Origin: Chaetomium olivaceum
Lineage: Eukaryota > Ascomycota > Sordariomycetes > Sordariales > Chaetomiaceae
NCBI GenBank assembly: GCA_039881045.1
Contig: JAYWVB010000020.1
Coordinates: forward strand, 124,001 to 188,000
Direction of reading: 5' to 3'
DNA: 64,000 nt
The stretch's first letter is position 1, and each line of letters begins with the position of its first letter. Of the stretch, positions 11,951 to 22,250 are shown one piece after another. The translations under genes were made by a program, and so were the position numbers. Under the pieces are notes generated by a model, which saw only the letters and a program-made list of their open reading frames with translations, searched no databases and was not told the DNA's origin.

Positions 11951-12166
11951 ATGGCAGTCCGTACCCCCGCATCCCATTGAGCCATTCCCACGCTAACCCT
12001 CTCTACAATCCAGCCTCCCGCTTACGTCCGCACCACCTTCTGGGTTTGCTGCCACTGCAGATGGCTGTCCAACGCGGCCACCTCAGCCCAGTGCGTCAAC
12101 TGCCATCACGCATTCTGCGGGACCCAATGCACCCAGGAGACGCACGAGTCCCCCGCCAGCCACTAA
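11951..12166 (+). CDS. small Cys-rich (zinc-ribbon-like) protein, 52 residues
   Basis: A six-base first exon (11951-11956, ATG GCA), an intron of 57 nt ending in CTAAC...CAATCCAG, and a second exon 12014-12166 give 52 residues. The body reads TFWVCCHCRWLS, then QCVNCHHAFCGTQC, so seven cysteines and several histidines fall in two clusters (CCxC and CxxCxxxxCxxxC) about 12 residues apart, as in small zinc-binding ribbons. The Cys frame is the only one of the three with such a pattern. The intron donor is GTCCGT, which is weak, so the start is less certain than the body; the alternative donor GTACCC four bases later would give the wrong frame. No known function; could be a small intracellular zinc protein conserved in related fungi. 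Confidence 0.6.
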
Positions 12167-14260
12167 ACCTGGGCGCGCCGTACGGCGCTGCCTGAGACCC
12201 AAGACGGCAACGGCAATGATAGTTGACGATGCCGTCTCGACACACGACACACGACAAGAGCGGAGAGGAGGGGCTGTCTCTGCCATGGTGTTGACAGCAC
12301 TACACGCCATCGAAACCTTCCTTCCTGGGAGGAGGGGTTTAGTTTCGGCAGTGCTATCGGCATCATGACGACAAGAACAACGGAATATGTCATTTTCTCT
12401 CCCCGCTACATTGTTTCCGGGCGTTTGGCTACGAGCGGGGCTCCTCGCTTACTCTGGGTTCGGGTACTTAGACTGGGGTGTACCGCTGGGCGGGTTGCTG
12501 GTGGGGGTGTTGTTTGGGCGTTGGGCTGTGTCTTTACTTTCTTTTTTCTGTTTGTGTCATTCTGTATGCAGGCTTCGACGTCACATGGTTCTTGCCCGAC
12601 CCTTTGGCTCGCATCGATCCCTGACCATGTCGTTGGGCGGAGGCGGGGCTTGTTTGCTTTTTGGATCCGGCGATTTTGAGCATCTGTCCGTTGGCGTTTC
12701 GGATAGACTTGGCCAGAACTCATCAAGACGCATTGCAGCGATGCATAACGAACAGTATTAGAAAGAACAGTATAGATCTTCGTTGTTTCCTAATTTTATA
12801 CATGCTTTTCTAGATCGTTGAGCAAGTCCAAATTCAGTCATGGCCGTTACATAACCGTTCTCCATCGACACACAGATTCAGGGGTCCAGGGGTCTCTGCA
12901 TTTCAGCGACCGGGCTCATGCAGCGCCCACTGGCACCACCAGACTTTGACATGACAACTCCCCAAACTGGCCAAGAGATATAACCAATCGGGCTTGCGGC
13001 GAAGCCACCCTTACTGACTTGGTGTTTATTTTGCCTTGTCTCAAATTTTGAGCTAGGGGGGTGTGAGGCAGGTGTGGCCGCGGAGATATTTCGGACGCCC
13101 AGGAAAACTCAGAGCTGTTCCTGGTGGTTCGCTTGGAACGGGCATGAGGGAATCGGCGGGACTGGAGTTGCCCGGGTACCTCCCGTTGCCTGCACGTGGA
13201 AAAGCTGCGGATTGCCTCCTAAGGCACACCCGTAAGGCTCATCGCGGGGCTACTTAGCCACGTTGAAGCAGCATAGCACGAGGGAAAGGGCATATATGTC
13301 TCAGACTCTCAGCCTCAAAACGTGTATTTATCCCAGACTTGTCTCGGATCGCTGTTTCTCTTTGGGACACAAAGGTTGGTCAATTCGACTTGAACCAGGC
13401 AGCAGCCCCCCACTGGGCTGAGTAACCCGGAAGCGTAGTGCAAAATCAAAGGTGAGCTGGCAAGGCGTCAAAAGACAAAAAGATTTGCGTCCACAGCCTT
13501 CACCGATTCCTGGAAAGAGACCTTGCTTGGGTTTGTCCTGAGTTGTTCATCGCCGAGCGAAGTCAAAACCTTGTTAGGGAATGGGTATGGTGACTTTGCG
13601 GCTCATGCGGGGCATTTCTGCGGGTAATTTGTGCGACTTCCCTCCGCGCCCTTCCTTCGCTCAACTGCTTGATTGGACAATCTTGGTTGATTGATCGAGT
13701 GGTCAATTGGTGTGGACGGTGCCAATTGGGCTCGTGTCAAGTGTCGTGACTCGGTCAGGCATCTATCTACCTATTGTGTTTATTGTGCTTACCCCTCCGA
13801 CGTGATCCACACAGTAGTTTCTGGTGGTTTGACTGGGCCAACAATCCAGTGGGCAACAAACCCCTATTTTTACCTCGATGCTGTATGTACCTAACCTATA
13901 ATGGGACCTACATATACCTATAGGTGGAAGTAAACACGCCCCTAACAAGGAGTCCATCATTGGTTACCCCCACACACTTGGCTGTTCCCGAGCCTCGGGA
14001 CCCCTCTCCACCCCCCCCATTCTCGGTACTTGAGGCATTGGCCGTTTTCACCTTGCACCACTCAACATAGACACCCAATACAAACCCCGAATACAAACAC
14101 TGAGATATCAGTCTGGTAGGCTGAGTACCAAAGTTGCCCAACCAGCGCACCGGATCTTCGTCCGGCTTGCATCTGCCGAACCGCTTCCAAATCCTTGGTT
14201 CCGGATTCGCGGTGCCCAAACATCAAAGAGAGACACTTCACTTCACTCAGCTGAGCCAGG
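12167..14260. other. 2.1 kb intergenic region
   Basis: 3' side of the Cys-rich gene and promoter side of the phosphatase gene. Open frames (for example 12387-12761, hydrophobic by T-richness) have no family features. No RNA gene seen. Confidence 0.5.
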
Positions 14261-16082
14261 ATGACAGGTCCGGAAACAGACCAAGCAATGGCTCACATCA
14301 ACCACCTACCCTCCCCCCTTTCATTCACGTCCCAGGTCTCGCCAACCTGCGAGACGCCGGGGGGTATGCTATCGAAGGGCAACCAGGCAAGGCGATCAGG
14401 CGCGGCGTACTCTACCGCTCTGCCGACCTGACCAAGCTTGAGGACGACGGCGTCGCCATTCTCCGGCCACTGGGCATCACCCACGTATTTGACCTCCGGT
14501 CAGTGACCGAGCTCGCAAAGAACGGCAACCACCCGCCCAGGACCTGGGAGGGCGCCGTCCGGGTGTTCGTGCCTGTCTTCTTGGACAAGGACTACAGCCC
14601 CGAGGCTTTGGCGACGCGCTTCCGTGATTACAGCGACGGGCCCAAGGTTAGTCGATCTGCTGCATGGTACATATATACATGTGCATGCCCAAGCCCTTGC
14701 CACCGATGACAACGGCGCAGGTGGGCTACTGCGGGCGCGGGACCGTTGTTACTGCAGGGAGCCCACAAGGCTGGCTTGCAGAAGGTGTGGAGGGGCGTCA
14801 TGCCGGGAATCAGGGAAAAGGGGCAAATATGCACGGGATGTGTTGTCCACACCGTTGCCCGCGCCCATCCAGCACATCCCACCACCACCGCCCTTTCCGA
14901 GGCTCCCGAGCGGTTTTGGGGAGCGGCACACCCCCACGCCTTCAAAGCACACCCACAGAGATTCTCATCTCGCATCAACCCAACCGTTACTGACGGTTGA
15001 GACAGGGCTTCGTAAACGCCTACGCCACCATCCTCGACTCTGCCGCCGATCCGGAACACCCACACTCGCCCTTCAAAACCGTTCTCGAGCACATTGCCTC
15101 GTCGCCGGCGCCCTCACCGCTACTCGTGCACTGCACCGCCGGCAAGGACAGTATGTACCCATTGACCCTCGCGCCAGCCTTCCATCATCCACCCATCCAT
15201 CCATCCATCCATCCATCCATCCACCACCCGTCCCACCAGCCAGCCCTACTACCCCTACCCCTTTTCTGCCATTCCCTATCCCCCCTTTCCATCCTCCTCA
15301 TCTCCCTTCCTGCCCAACCCTTTTCAACCATCCTCACCCCTTTTCGTGGCACACCCCTTCCTAACCAACCGTCTTCTACCCAACCCCGCATCCCAAACAA
15401 GAAAAAAAGAAAAAAGAAAAGCAGAAAAAGAACAAACTAACCAAAAAGGAACAGGGACGGGCGTGCTCATAGCCCTTCTCCTCTCCCTCTGCGGCCTCGA
15501 CGACGACGCCATCGCGCACGAGTACAGCCTGACCGACCTGGGGCTGGCGTCGCGCAAGGAGGAGATTGTGCAGCACCTGATCAAGGGCGAGGCGCTGTTT
15601 GGGGACCGGGAGAGGGCCGAGAGGATGGTTAGCGCGCGGTGAGATTTTTCTTTTTCTTTTTTTTCTTTTCTTTTCTTTTCTCTTCTTTTTTTTTTTTTTT
15701 GACCTCTGGGTTGGTTGCCTACCAGTCCGTTCGTCGTTGTTGACTGGTTGGCTGGTTTGTGGGTGTTTGTATGGCACTTCTCTCGCCGCCGCCGCCGCCG
15801 CTGCTGCTGCTGCTGTTGCCATAAGCCAAACCAGAACCCGAGGGATAGAAGCAAAGTTTGTTTGCTGACTGCCGGCGCAGGAGAGAGAACATGCTCGGCA
15901 CACTCGCCATGATCCGCGAGCGCTACGGGTCCGTAGAGAGCTACGTCGTCAACCAGCTCGGCGTGTCGCCCGAGAGCGTCGAGCAGATTCGCCAGAACCT
16001 GGTCGTCGACCTGGCCGAGGGGGAGGAGTCGCTAGACTGGAGAAGCCACGCTGCCAGCCTGGAGGGTCAACCGCGTCTTTAG
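14261..16082 (+). CDS. protein tyrosine phosphatase (Y_phosphatase3 type), one frame break near the start
   Basis: Exons 14261-14646, 15006-15150, 15455-15638 and 15881-16082 give about 305 residues. The N-terminal block PFIHVPGLANLRDAGGY and the signature HCTAGKDRTG (Cys nucleophile, Arg of the P-loop) define the DSP-like tyrosine/serine phosphatase family; the signature is assembled across the second splice junction. The C-terminus (SVESYVVNQLGVSPESVEQI) also fits. The ATG codons at 14261 and 14288 are out of frame with the body by one base; one more C in the C6 run at 14313-14318 would join them (MAHINHLPSPPFIHVPG), so a missing base is likely. The three introns are unusually long for this window (359, 304, 242 nt) and full of simple repeats. 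Substrate unknown. Confidence 0.82.
15193..15220 (+). repeat. (CCAT)7 microsatellite inside a phosphatase intron
   Basis: Seven perfect tandem copies of CCAT within the second intron of the phosphatase gene. The same intron ends in an A-rich stretch before the acceptor, and the third intron holds pyrimidine and GCC/GCT repeats (15649-15820). Confidence 0.9.
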
Positions 16083-16291
16083 ATTGATTGATTGGTTGGT
16101 TGTTTGGTTACAATACAAGATATGGTTGCTACACAGAGGTAGAAAGGCCGCTTTCTGCGGACTTCGTCTAGATCATCCCAGACTAACTGATACTTCATAC
16201 AAGGGCTTGCCGTTGGTGGAGCTGCCCTGAATACACACATGCACCGGCTTCCCTGAAAAACACTTTGCATCCCCATAAGCGGTCCAAGCCC

Positions 16292-17510
16292 TCACCCGAC
16301 GTGGGTTGGAATCTTGACCTCGCCTCTCCTGCGGTCCATATGTGGCGCACCGTACCGCCAGCCTGCGGCCTTCCGCGCGCGGCCCGTACGGCCTATGTCC
16401 TCGGCGTTGATCTTCTCAAACCGAAACTCGAACCTGCTCGTGTTGACGCGCGTCTTGCGCTCCTCAGCGGCCAGCGCCCGCTCCCGCTGCTTCTCCGCAA
16501 ATGCCCGCTCGCTTTCGGCCGCCTCCCTGATGAAGTGCCCGCGCGCTTCGCGTTCATCCATGCCCTCGGCGACATTCCTCTCCATCTGCACGAGCTCGGG
16601 GATGCGCATCTTGGCGTCCGGCGGGCAGAATATGCTCACCGAATGCCTTGGCCGCGTCCGCGCGGGTAAACTCGCGCGACTCCGACGTCGGGACGAATAG
16701 CTGCTGCGTCGTGTAACTGTGTACATGGATGTCGTTGATGGGCTCGAACTTGGGCTCGCCCTCCCGTAAGTCGTGGCGAGGAAGCATCTTTTCTATGGCC
16801 CGGGCGTACGCGTGGGCGAGGGGTTTGCCCTGACGATAATTGTTAGTTGCCTAATACAGACACGGAATAGGCAATGGGAATAACAAGCGGCAATGGCTTC
16901 GTCAGAAATTGAGCATTATAACCACGGTTAAGTCTTCAAGACTAATCGAATTTTTGTTGCATATCATCATCCAAGCCAACAACCGACCCCACCACGGAGA
17001 AGGGAAGGAAGCAAAAAGAGAAGAGACGGGTGCAAGATAACTCACCTCACGCTCACACTTCTTCTCAATCTCCATCATCCTCACCACCGCCGCCACGCGG
17101 CGCATGTCCACATGGAACTCGGCCGACACCGCTTTAAGAGGCATGCCCTTCTGCATGATGGCCTCCCAGATCATGTTGCGCGCCTCACTCGATAGCACGG
17201 GTTCGCTTCGGAAATTGGGATTGTTGGGGAACGGCCTTGGGCCGAGTGTGAGGTAGTTCATATTACGGTCGCGTGGGTGCCGACGATATGTCTCCTCGTT
17301 TTCCTCGCACCATTCCTTGAACGCCCGCCGCAGCTTCGTTATCTGAGGCGCTGGGGTCGTGGAGAAGGCCCGACTGCATTTTGGCGACGGCGCCGTTGGC
17401 CTGTGTCGTGGGATGATGGCGGATGGTGGTAATATGGAGGATGGTGTTTGTTCGAGGTAGTTAAGAAGCAATTGCGGCTGGCGGCTGCTGCCGCGTATCC
17501 GGGGCGGCAT
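16292..17510 (-). CDS. mitochondrial small-subunit ribosomal protein mS45 (Bot1/Mrps35 family), one frame break
   Basis: Exon 1 is 17510-17046 (155 residues), then a 216-nt intron with a CTAAC branch site, then exon 2 16829-16292; the intact product would be 333 residues. The start is basic and Ser-rich, as expected for a mitochondrial targeting peptide (RAFSTTPAPQITKLRRAFKEW). The body (NYLTLGPRPFPNNPNF...SSEARNMIWEAIMQKGMPLKAVSAEFHVDMRRVAAV...KPLAHAYARAIEKML) matches the fungal Bot1/Mrps35 family, a component of the mitoribosome small subunit. The frame breaks near 16618: reading from ILPA into DAKMRIPELVQMERN requires one base fewer in the GG at 16618-16619. Both sides are conserved in type, so this is probably a consensus error. 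Family call by sequence style and length. Confidence 0.78.
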
Positions 17511-18211
17511 GGTTGTGGTGGTTGTGGTGCAGAGGATGGAGGTTGAGCTCGGGATTGTGGTCGGAATTTTCTTGCAAGACCCGCAATGCCCTGTACCTTT
17601 GCCAATTGATCCACGGTTCGGTGCAAGCAGGGTTAGGGTTCTCCGAGGTTCGTGAATGGAGGCTGACTTGGCAGCCGCCGTTCGTAAGACAAGGAACTAC
17701 TAGCACAACAGCGAATATCAAGTTGAGAACACATGAACTTGATTATCGTACAAGTCAGGGTATATTCCATTGTTTGTAGATGCCGTGCAGTTCCATCGCG
17801 TATGCTCCAAAGTCCCGCCAACTCATTAACCACGTTCTAGGCCGCCGGCCTAGTCACATTTTACATCAGCCCCTTCTTCCCGCAGTCTCTATCCTTGTGG
17901 ACGCTTTCTGTGCTGCACCTTCAACGAACTGTTTCCAAAACCCCCGACATTGCGAGCAATGACACATGTCTCTTGGTTTTCATGACGGATTAACCGCCGC
18001 AACCACGGATGTCTGTTCGCTCCGGGCTAGGGGCCGGAAGCTGGATAGAGGGGTATGCTATGTAAAGCAAATCCACGCGCTCAGTACATAGTCTGAACAC
18101 ACGATCGCATTTCCCGGGCGGCGAGGGAAGTACATTAGTCCATGCCCAAGGACTGGTTCGTACCAAAGTCTCGCTCTAGTTCCAGTAACGAGGACTACTG
18201 AAGGAGCGCGC
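17511..18211. other. intergenic region, upstream of mS45 and 3' of SSK1
   Basis: About 700 bp. Minus-strand open frames across 17461-17833 overlap the mS45 start in another frame and look spurious. No gene or RNA seen. Confidence 0.5.
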
Positions 18212-20724
18212 TCACTGACCGTCCGAAGAGGAACTGTTGGGAGGTACCCTATTCTTCTTGACTTTAGCCTTCTTCACGGAAGCATCCTCAATCTCTGGTT
18301 TCGGTACCGGATTTGAGGTGTACGACTTCCATTTCCGCCAGCCGTCATAGTCGATTAATGCTTGCATGCAGCCCCATTCCATGACCTTGCGTTCGAGCCA
18401 GACGTAGGTAACCGGCTAGAGGGATCGTTAGCAAATAATTGATGGGAAATTATAAATCGGCATACCTTGGTCAGAAAGTCATTGCAGCCTGCAGCCAACG
18501 CCTCGTGACGGTCACTCTGCAATGAGCTCGCCGTCAAGGCGACAATGATGACTGGGCTTTTGAACATCTCCCTGTTTTGAAGCTTATCTTCTTCTGGCAT
18601 CTCATTTTTCGACTCATCCAGCTCGCCGCCGTTGGTGTTGTTGCTGCTGTTACCGTTAGTCGCAGTTGAGAAAGCGCCAATCGAGTTCGTGCGCTCGAGG
18701 CGACGGATCTCGCGTGTGGCTTCAAGTCCGCTCATAACAGGCAGCTGGATGTCCATCAATACCAGATGGAAACCGCCCGCGCGCCACTTGTTGACAGCCT
18801 CGCGACCGTTCATAGCGGTCTGCCAGCGCACCTTCAACCGTTTGACGAACGCTTCCAGGAGTCGTAGATTGATAATGTTGTCTTCGACGATCAGCACATT
18901 GATTGGCGGCACACCGCCGTTGAGCATGCCTGCTGGTAATGCGGGAGCTTCGACCGTCTTCTTCTTCTTCGGCCGGCTCGTAGGAGGAGGGCGGGGCGAG
19001 GCCGGTCGGGGCGGTGGCGGGGTGGCAGTCCGGGGAATAGGTACAGCCGTCGATTCTTGGCTCGGGGGTGTCCCTATGGGGGGTGCGGGCGGGGCGGGTT
19101 GTCCGGTGTTCGCCTGTTCTGAAGAAGCATTTGAATGAGTCCTAGAACGCGTAATCGCAGACGCTTGGTGCATACCATGGTTGGTGGCAACGGCGATAGT
19201 GGCCGTATGGCCCCCGGCGCCAACGACGTTGAGGATGGTAGGGGATGACGTGTGCTGTCTCCCAAGTCGTGGCCTGTCAGGCCGGTCCCGGTAGGGCCGA
19301 TTTCGTGTAGTCCCGCCCGGAGAGGGAATTTGAGGCACCTGTCCTGTATTCAAAACTGATATGGCATGTGTCGTGCCGTTCGCGGCACCGGCGAGGGTAA
19401 CGGGAATATGGGCAACGGCGCCGGGCCCAAAGTAGTCGGTGCTCCCCTCGAGCGGCCGCATTTCTTCGTAGCTAACCGAGGTGAGGTGCTGGGCATGAGG
19501 AGGGCCATTTCTCGGGGAGGCTCGTGGAGTGCGACGATGCGGTACGTCAATAAGCAGTGCCTCGTCTACCGACTGTCCACCGGGGAAATATGCATCCAAT
19601 GTACGAGCCATTGGTTCCTCGGGTCCCAAGACACGCTCCTGTCTTTGGGTCTCGCGGGGCACGATGCGCAACGTCAAATCGGGAGCATCGTACTGGCGAC
19701 CGAGTGTATTACCATACTTTCGGAGAATCAATTCGCGGACATCGTCAACTAGGTCCTCTTCGTTAACGGTGACCAGAGTGGCAGAGGCGCCCGGCCGCTT
19801 CACCCAGAGCTTGCGTGTGACCATGTTGGGGTTGATGGGCGGCAGTTGTTCCGAGTTGCCCTGGTCGAGGTCATCAGTCTGCCCAGCATTCAACAGCGTC
19901 CGAATCAGCGACGTCTGTCGATTCGGTAGCAGACTCTGCCGTCTCGGCGGCGCGGTCGGACGAGGGCTCGTCGAATTCGACGGGCGCAATTGAATGCTCA
20001 ACGCCGGGTCCACAGAGTCTTGAAGGGTGAAGGAGGGTCGGCCAGAAGTAGCGGGTCGAGAGCCCGGGCTAGACAGGTCTGAGCTCACGGGCGGGTCGCT
20101 GACTCGGACTCGGCGGGCAGCATCGGTGGAGACTCTGGGCGCTTTGGGTTTGGGCTCATCGACGGACGCGGGACGGGTAGTTGGCGACGACGGCGGCGAC
20201 GACGGGGACAATTGCTGAATGGTACTCGTATCGACTGGACTTTTGTTGCCACTGGAGGGTTCGCTGGCTGTCGGGATGCGGCGATCATTGCCGAGACCAC
20301 CGCTTTTGCCGGGGCCGGGCGACGCAGGTAATGGCAGGCTACTGTTAGTGGGATTTGTGGCACTGTTTGGGTTCTGGTTGACCGCAGCACTGCTGGAGCT
20401 CGTGGCATCATCGGCGTCCCTCCTGCTGCTTGCATCGCTGACTTCGGCAAGCACCTCCCGCAGCTGCTGCTTCGTGCCTTGTTTCAATTGCCCCCCGGCC
20501 TCTGATGATCCCGTGGCTTGCCGGGTGTGGCTGCCATCCTGGTTCTCGGGAGCTGCGGCCACTGTCTCGGCATCATCGACGCGATAAACGCTCAGCGGAG
20601 AGCTGGGCTCCACGCTCTTGGTGCTGTTGCTGCTGGCGTTGCCATTTCTGCTGGGCGGGAGCGGCGGGATGCCCGAATGCCGTCGCGAGATCCTAGCCCG
20701 CAACTTAGATCGGAAGTCTCCCAT
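18212..20724 (-). CDS. SSK1: Ssk1-type response regulator of the HOG/osmostress phosphorelay
   Basis: Exons 20724-18466 and 18415-18212 (50-nt intron) give 820 residues. The long N-terminal part is Ser/Pro-rich and disordered. A moderately ordered block (TRKLWVKRPGASATLVTV...) lies near residues 300-400. The receiver domain starts at about residue 608 with NVLIVEDN, has the phospho-acceptor Asp at about 658 (LVLMDIQLPVMSG), the Thr in IIVALTAS and the Lys in FLTKPV; the intron falls right after that Lys. An Asn/Ser/Glu-rich insert of about 45 residues sits inside the receiver, common in fungal Ssk1. In fungi the unphosphorylated form activates the Ssk2/Ssk22 MAPKKK, and histidine phosphotransfer from Ypd1 switches it off. 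The ATG at 20724 (MGDFRSKLRARISRRHSG) is chosen because the upstream extension begins with GTG. Confidence 0.93.
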
Positions 20725-22250
20725 CCCGGAGAATCCAAAGATGGATGAGCCCAGGATGCTGGCTACACGGCGCTCAGGCCGGTTCCAGTGCGCGGCCACA
20801 GGCCGTGGTTGTCTCTGAGGTTCAGAGCCCGGATGAGAACCGCGGCATTTCCGTTTCACAAAATGGAGCAGTTCGGGTCAACGACGATGGTCTCTGAGCT
20901 GTTGTTGTGATCTGTGTCTTCGGCAAACGAAAGCTTTCCAGGCCGTTCTCAGAGCTCTTGCCTTCGAGGAGCTTTGGGTTGAGCGATAGGCAGAGGTAGG
21001 GGTGGTGGGTCTTGGCGGAACACGACCCCCGCCCCGAGCCGTTGTTGAAGCTCCGCGTGCCAATCGGAAGCTCAAGATTGTGCGATGCATGGACGGAGTG
21101 GACGAATCAGTGCTGTTGCAGAATTGACATAATTTGGAGATCCGTTTTTGTGCATGGTCCAACTGTCCGTCAAAACAAGCCACAAGGCGTTTGTGAGCTG
21201 GGATGGAGAGAGAGGCCGAAACGATCACGATGTTTTTATTCGGCTCGAAGGTAATAACTATGGGTGGATTACAATTACAGTTCCAACTGCCGAGTAGCAG
21301 CAATTGTTGTCAGAGTTGAAAGCAGCGTCTCATTCTTCAATACAAATACCCCGATTCAAGCCGCGCCTAAAAAGGTTAAGCTCAATAGCCGTCCCACAGC
21401 CAACATGTTGACCACAGTATTTCGTAGAAAGAGACTCCTTTTACGCAAAAACATGTCCGTCTTCTCTAACCAAAGCACGTTGGCCGTATTGGCTTGAGAC
21501 TGAATCCAGTCCCTACTCAAAACCAGATACACACGAAGCGGAGAGGAGCCTCAAATATTGGCCGAGTCTCCCCCGCATTTTAAGTTTACTCCACGACACA
21601 CCACCACCTGGTGCTCTTCTTTGCCAGCCTGCACGGGTGCCCTAAAATATGAGACAACTAACCGACCTCCTTCGAGACTTGTGCTTGTCCCAGAAGCTCT
21701 TAATAAAGGCCATTTGCATGGCAACGACGGGATCTCGGTAATAAATCCTCGTGTTAGAGCTTCGCAGCCTGGTGCTAGTGGGTATCTGCAGTTGCGAGTA
21801 TGTATCCGTCGTCTAGAATGTGATGTATAGCATGTACTCGTACTGTACTGTGTAGGTCGATTGGAGGTCTTCGTTTGTCCCATTCGGGAAAGAGGAAAAT
21901 TCCCAGCACCACAGCAGTGACCAGTCAGGAGCAGACCCCTGCTTCACCACCTCGATCAACTCCACCGACCAACATCTTCAACGACCGGCTTTATTCGTAC
22001 CTTTCGTGGGCCTCATCGCGTCGTTTGCCGGGAGTTCTCTTCCCTGTCAGCTCTCATTGACTCTTTCTTTTTCCTTACTCCGCTTCTCGCTCTTTCTATC
22101 TGCAAGTTGCCGTCTTCGGTCCTTCCGTGTTGCTTGCTCGCCAATTGTTGCGTTTGTCCATCCATCAGCCCTCGGAACCCACTTTTTGTGCCAAACGACA
22201 ATAACTTGGAATTTCTTATACACGGTCTTGCCCAGCTATAAGTTTTCAGT
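20725..22250. other. 1.5 kb divergent intergenic region
   Basis: Between SSK1 (-) and the P-loop NTPase gene (+). A minus-strand frame at 20878-21303 is probably part of the long SSK1 leader rather than a gene. CT-rich leader sequence precedes 22251 (22060-22130). No RNA gene recognised. Confidence 0.5.

Noticed and set aside
14624..15364. 246-codon plus-strand frame over the phosphatase introns
   Set aside because: Built of intron repeats; contradicts the conserved phosphatase exons.
20878..21303. 141-codon minus-strand frame upstream of SSK1
   Set aside because: Poor composition and no features; best read as leader.
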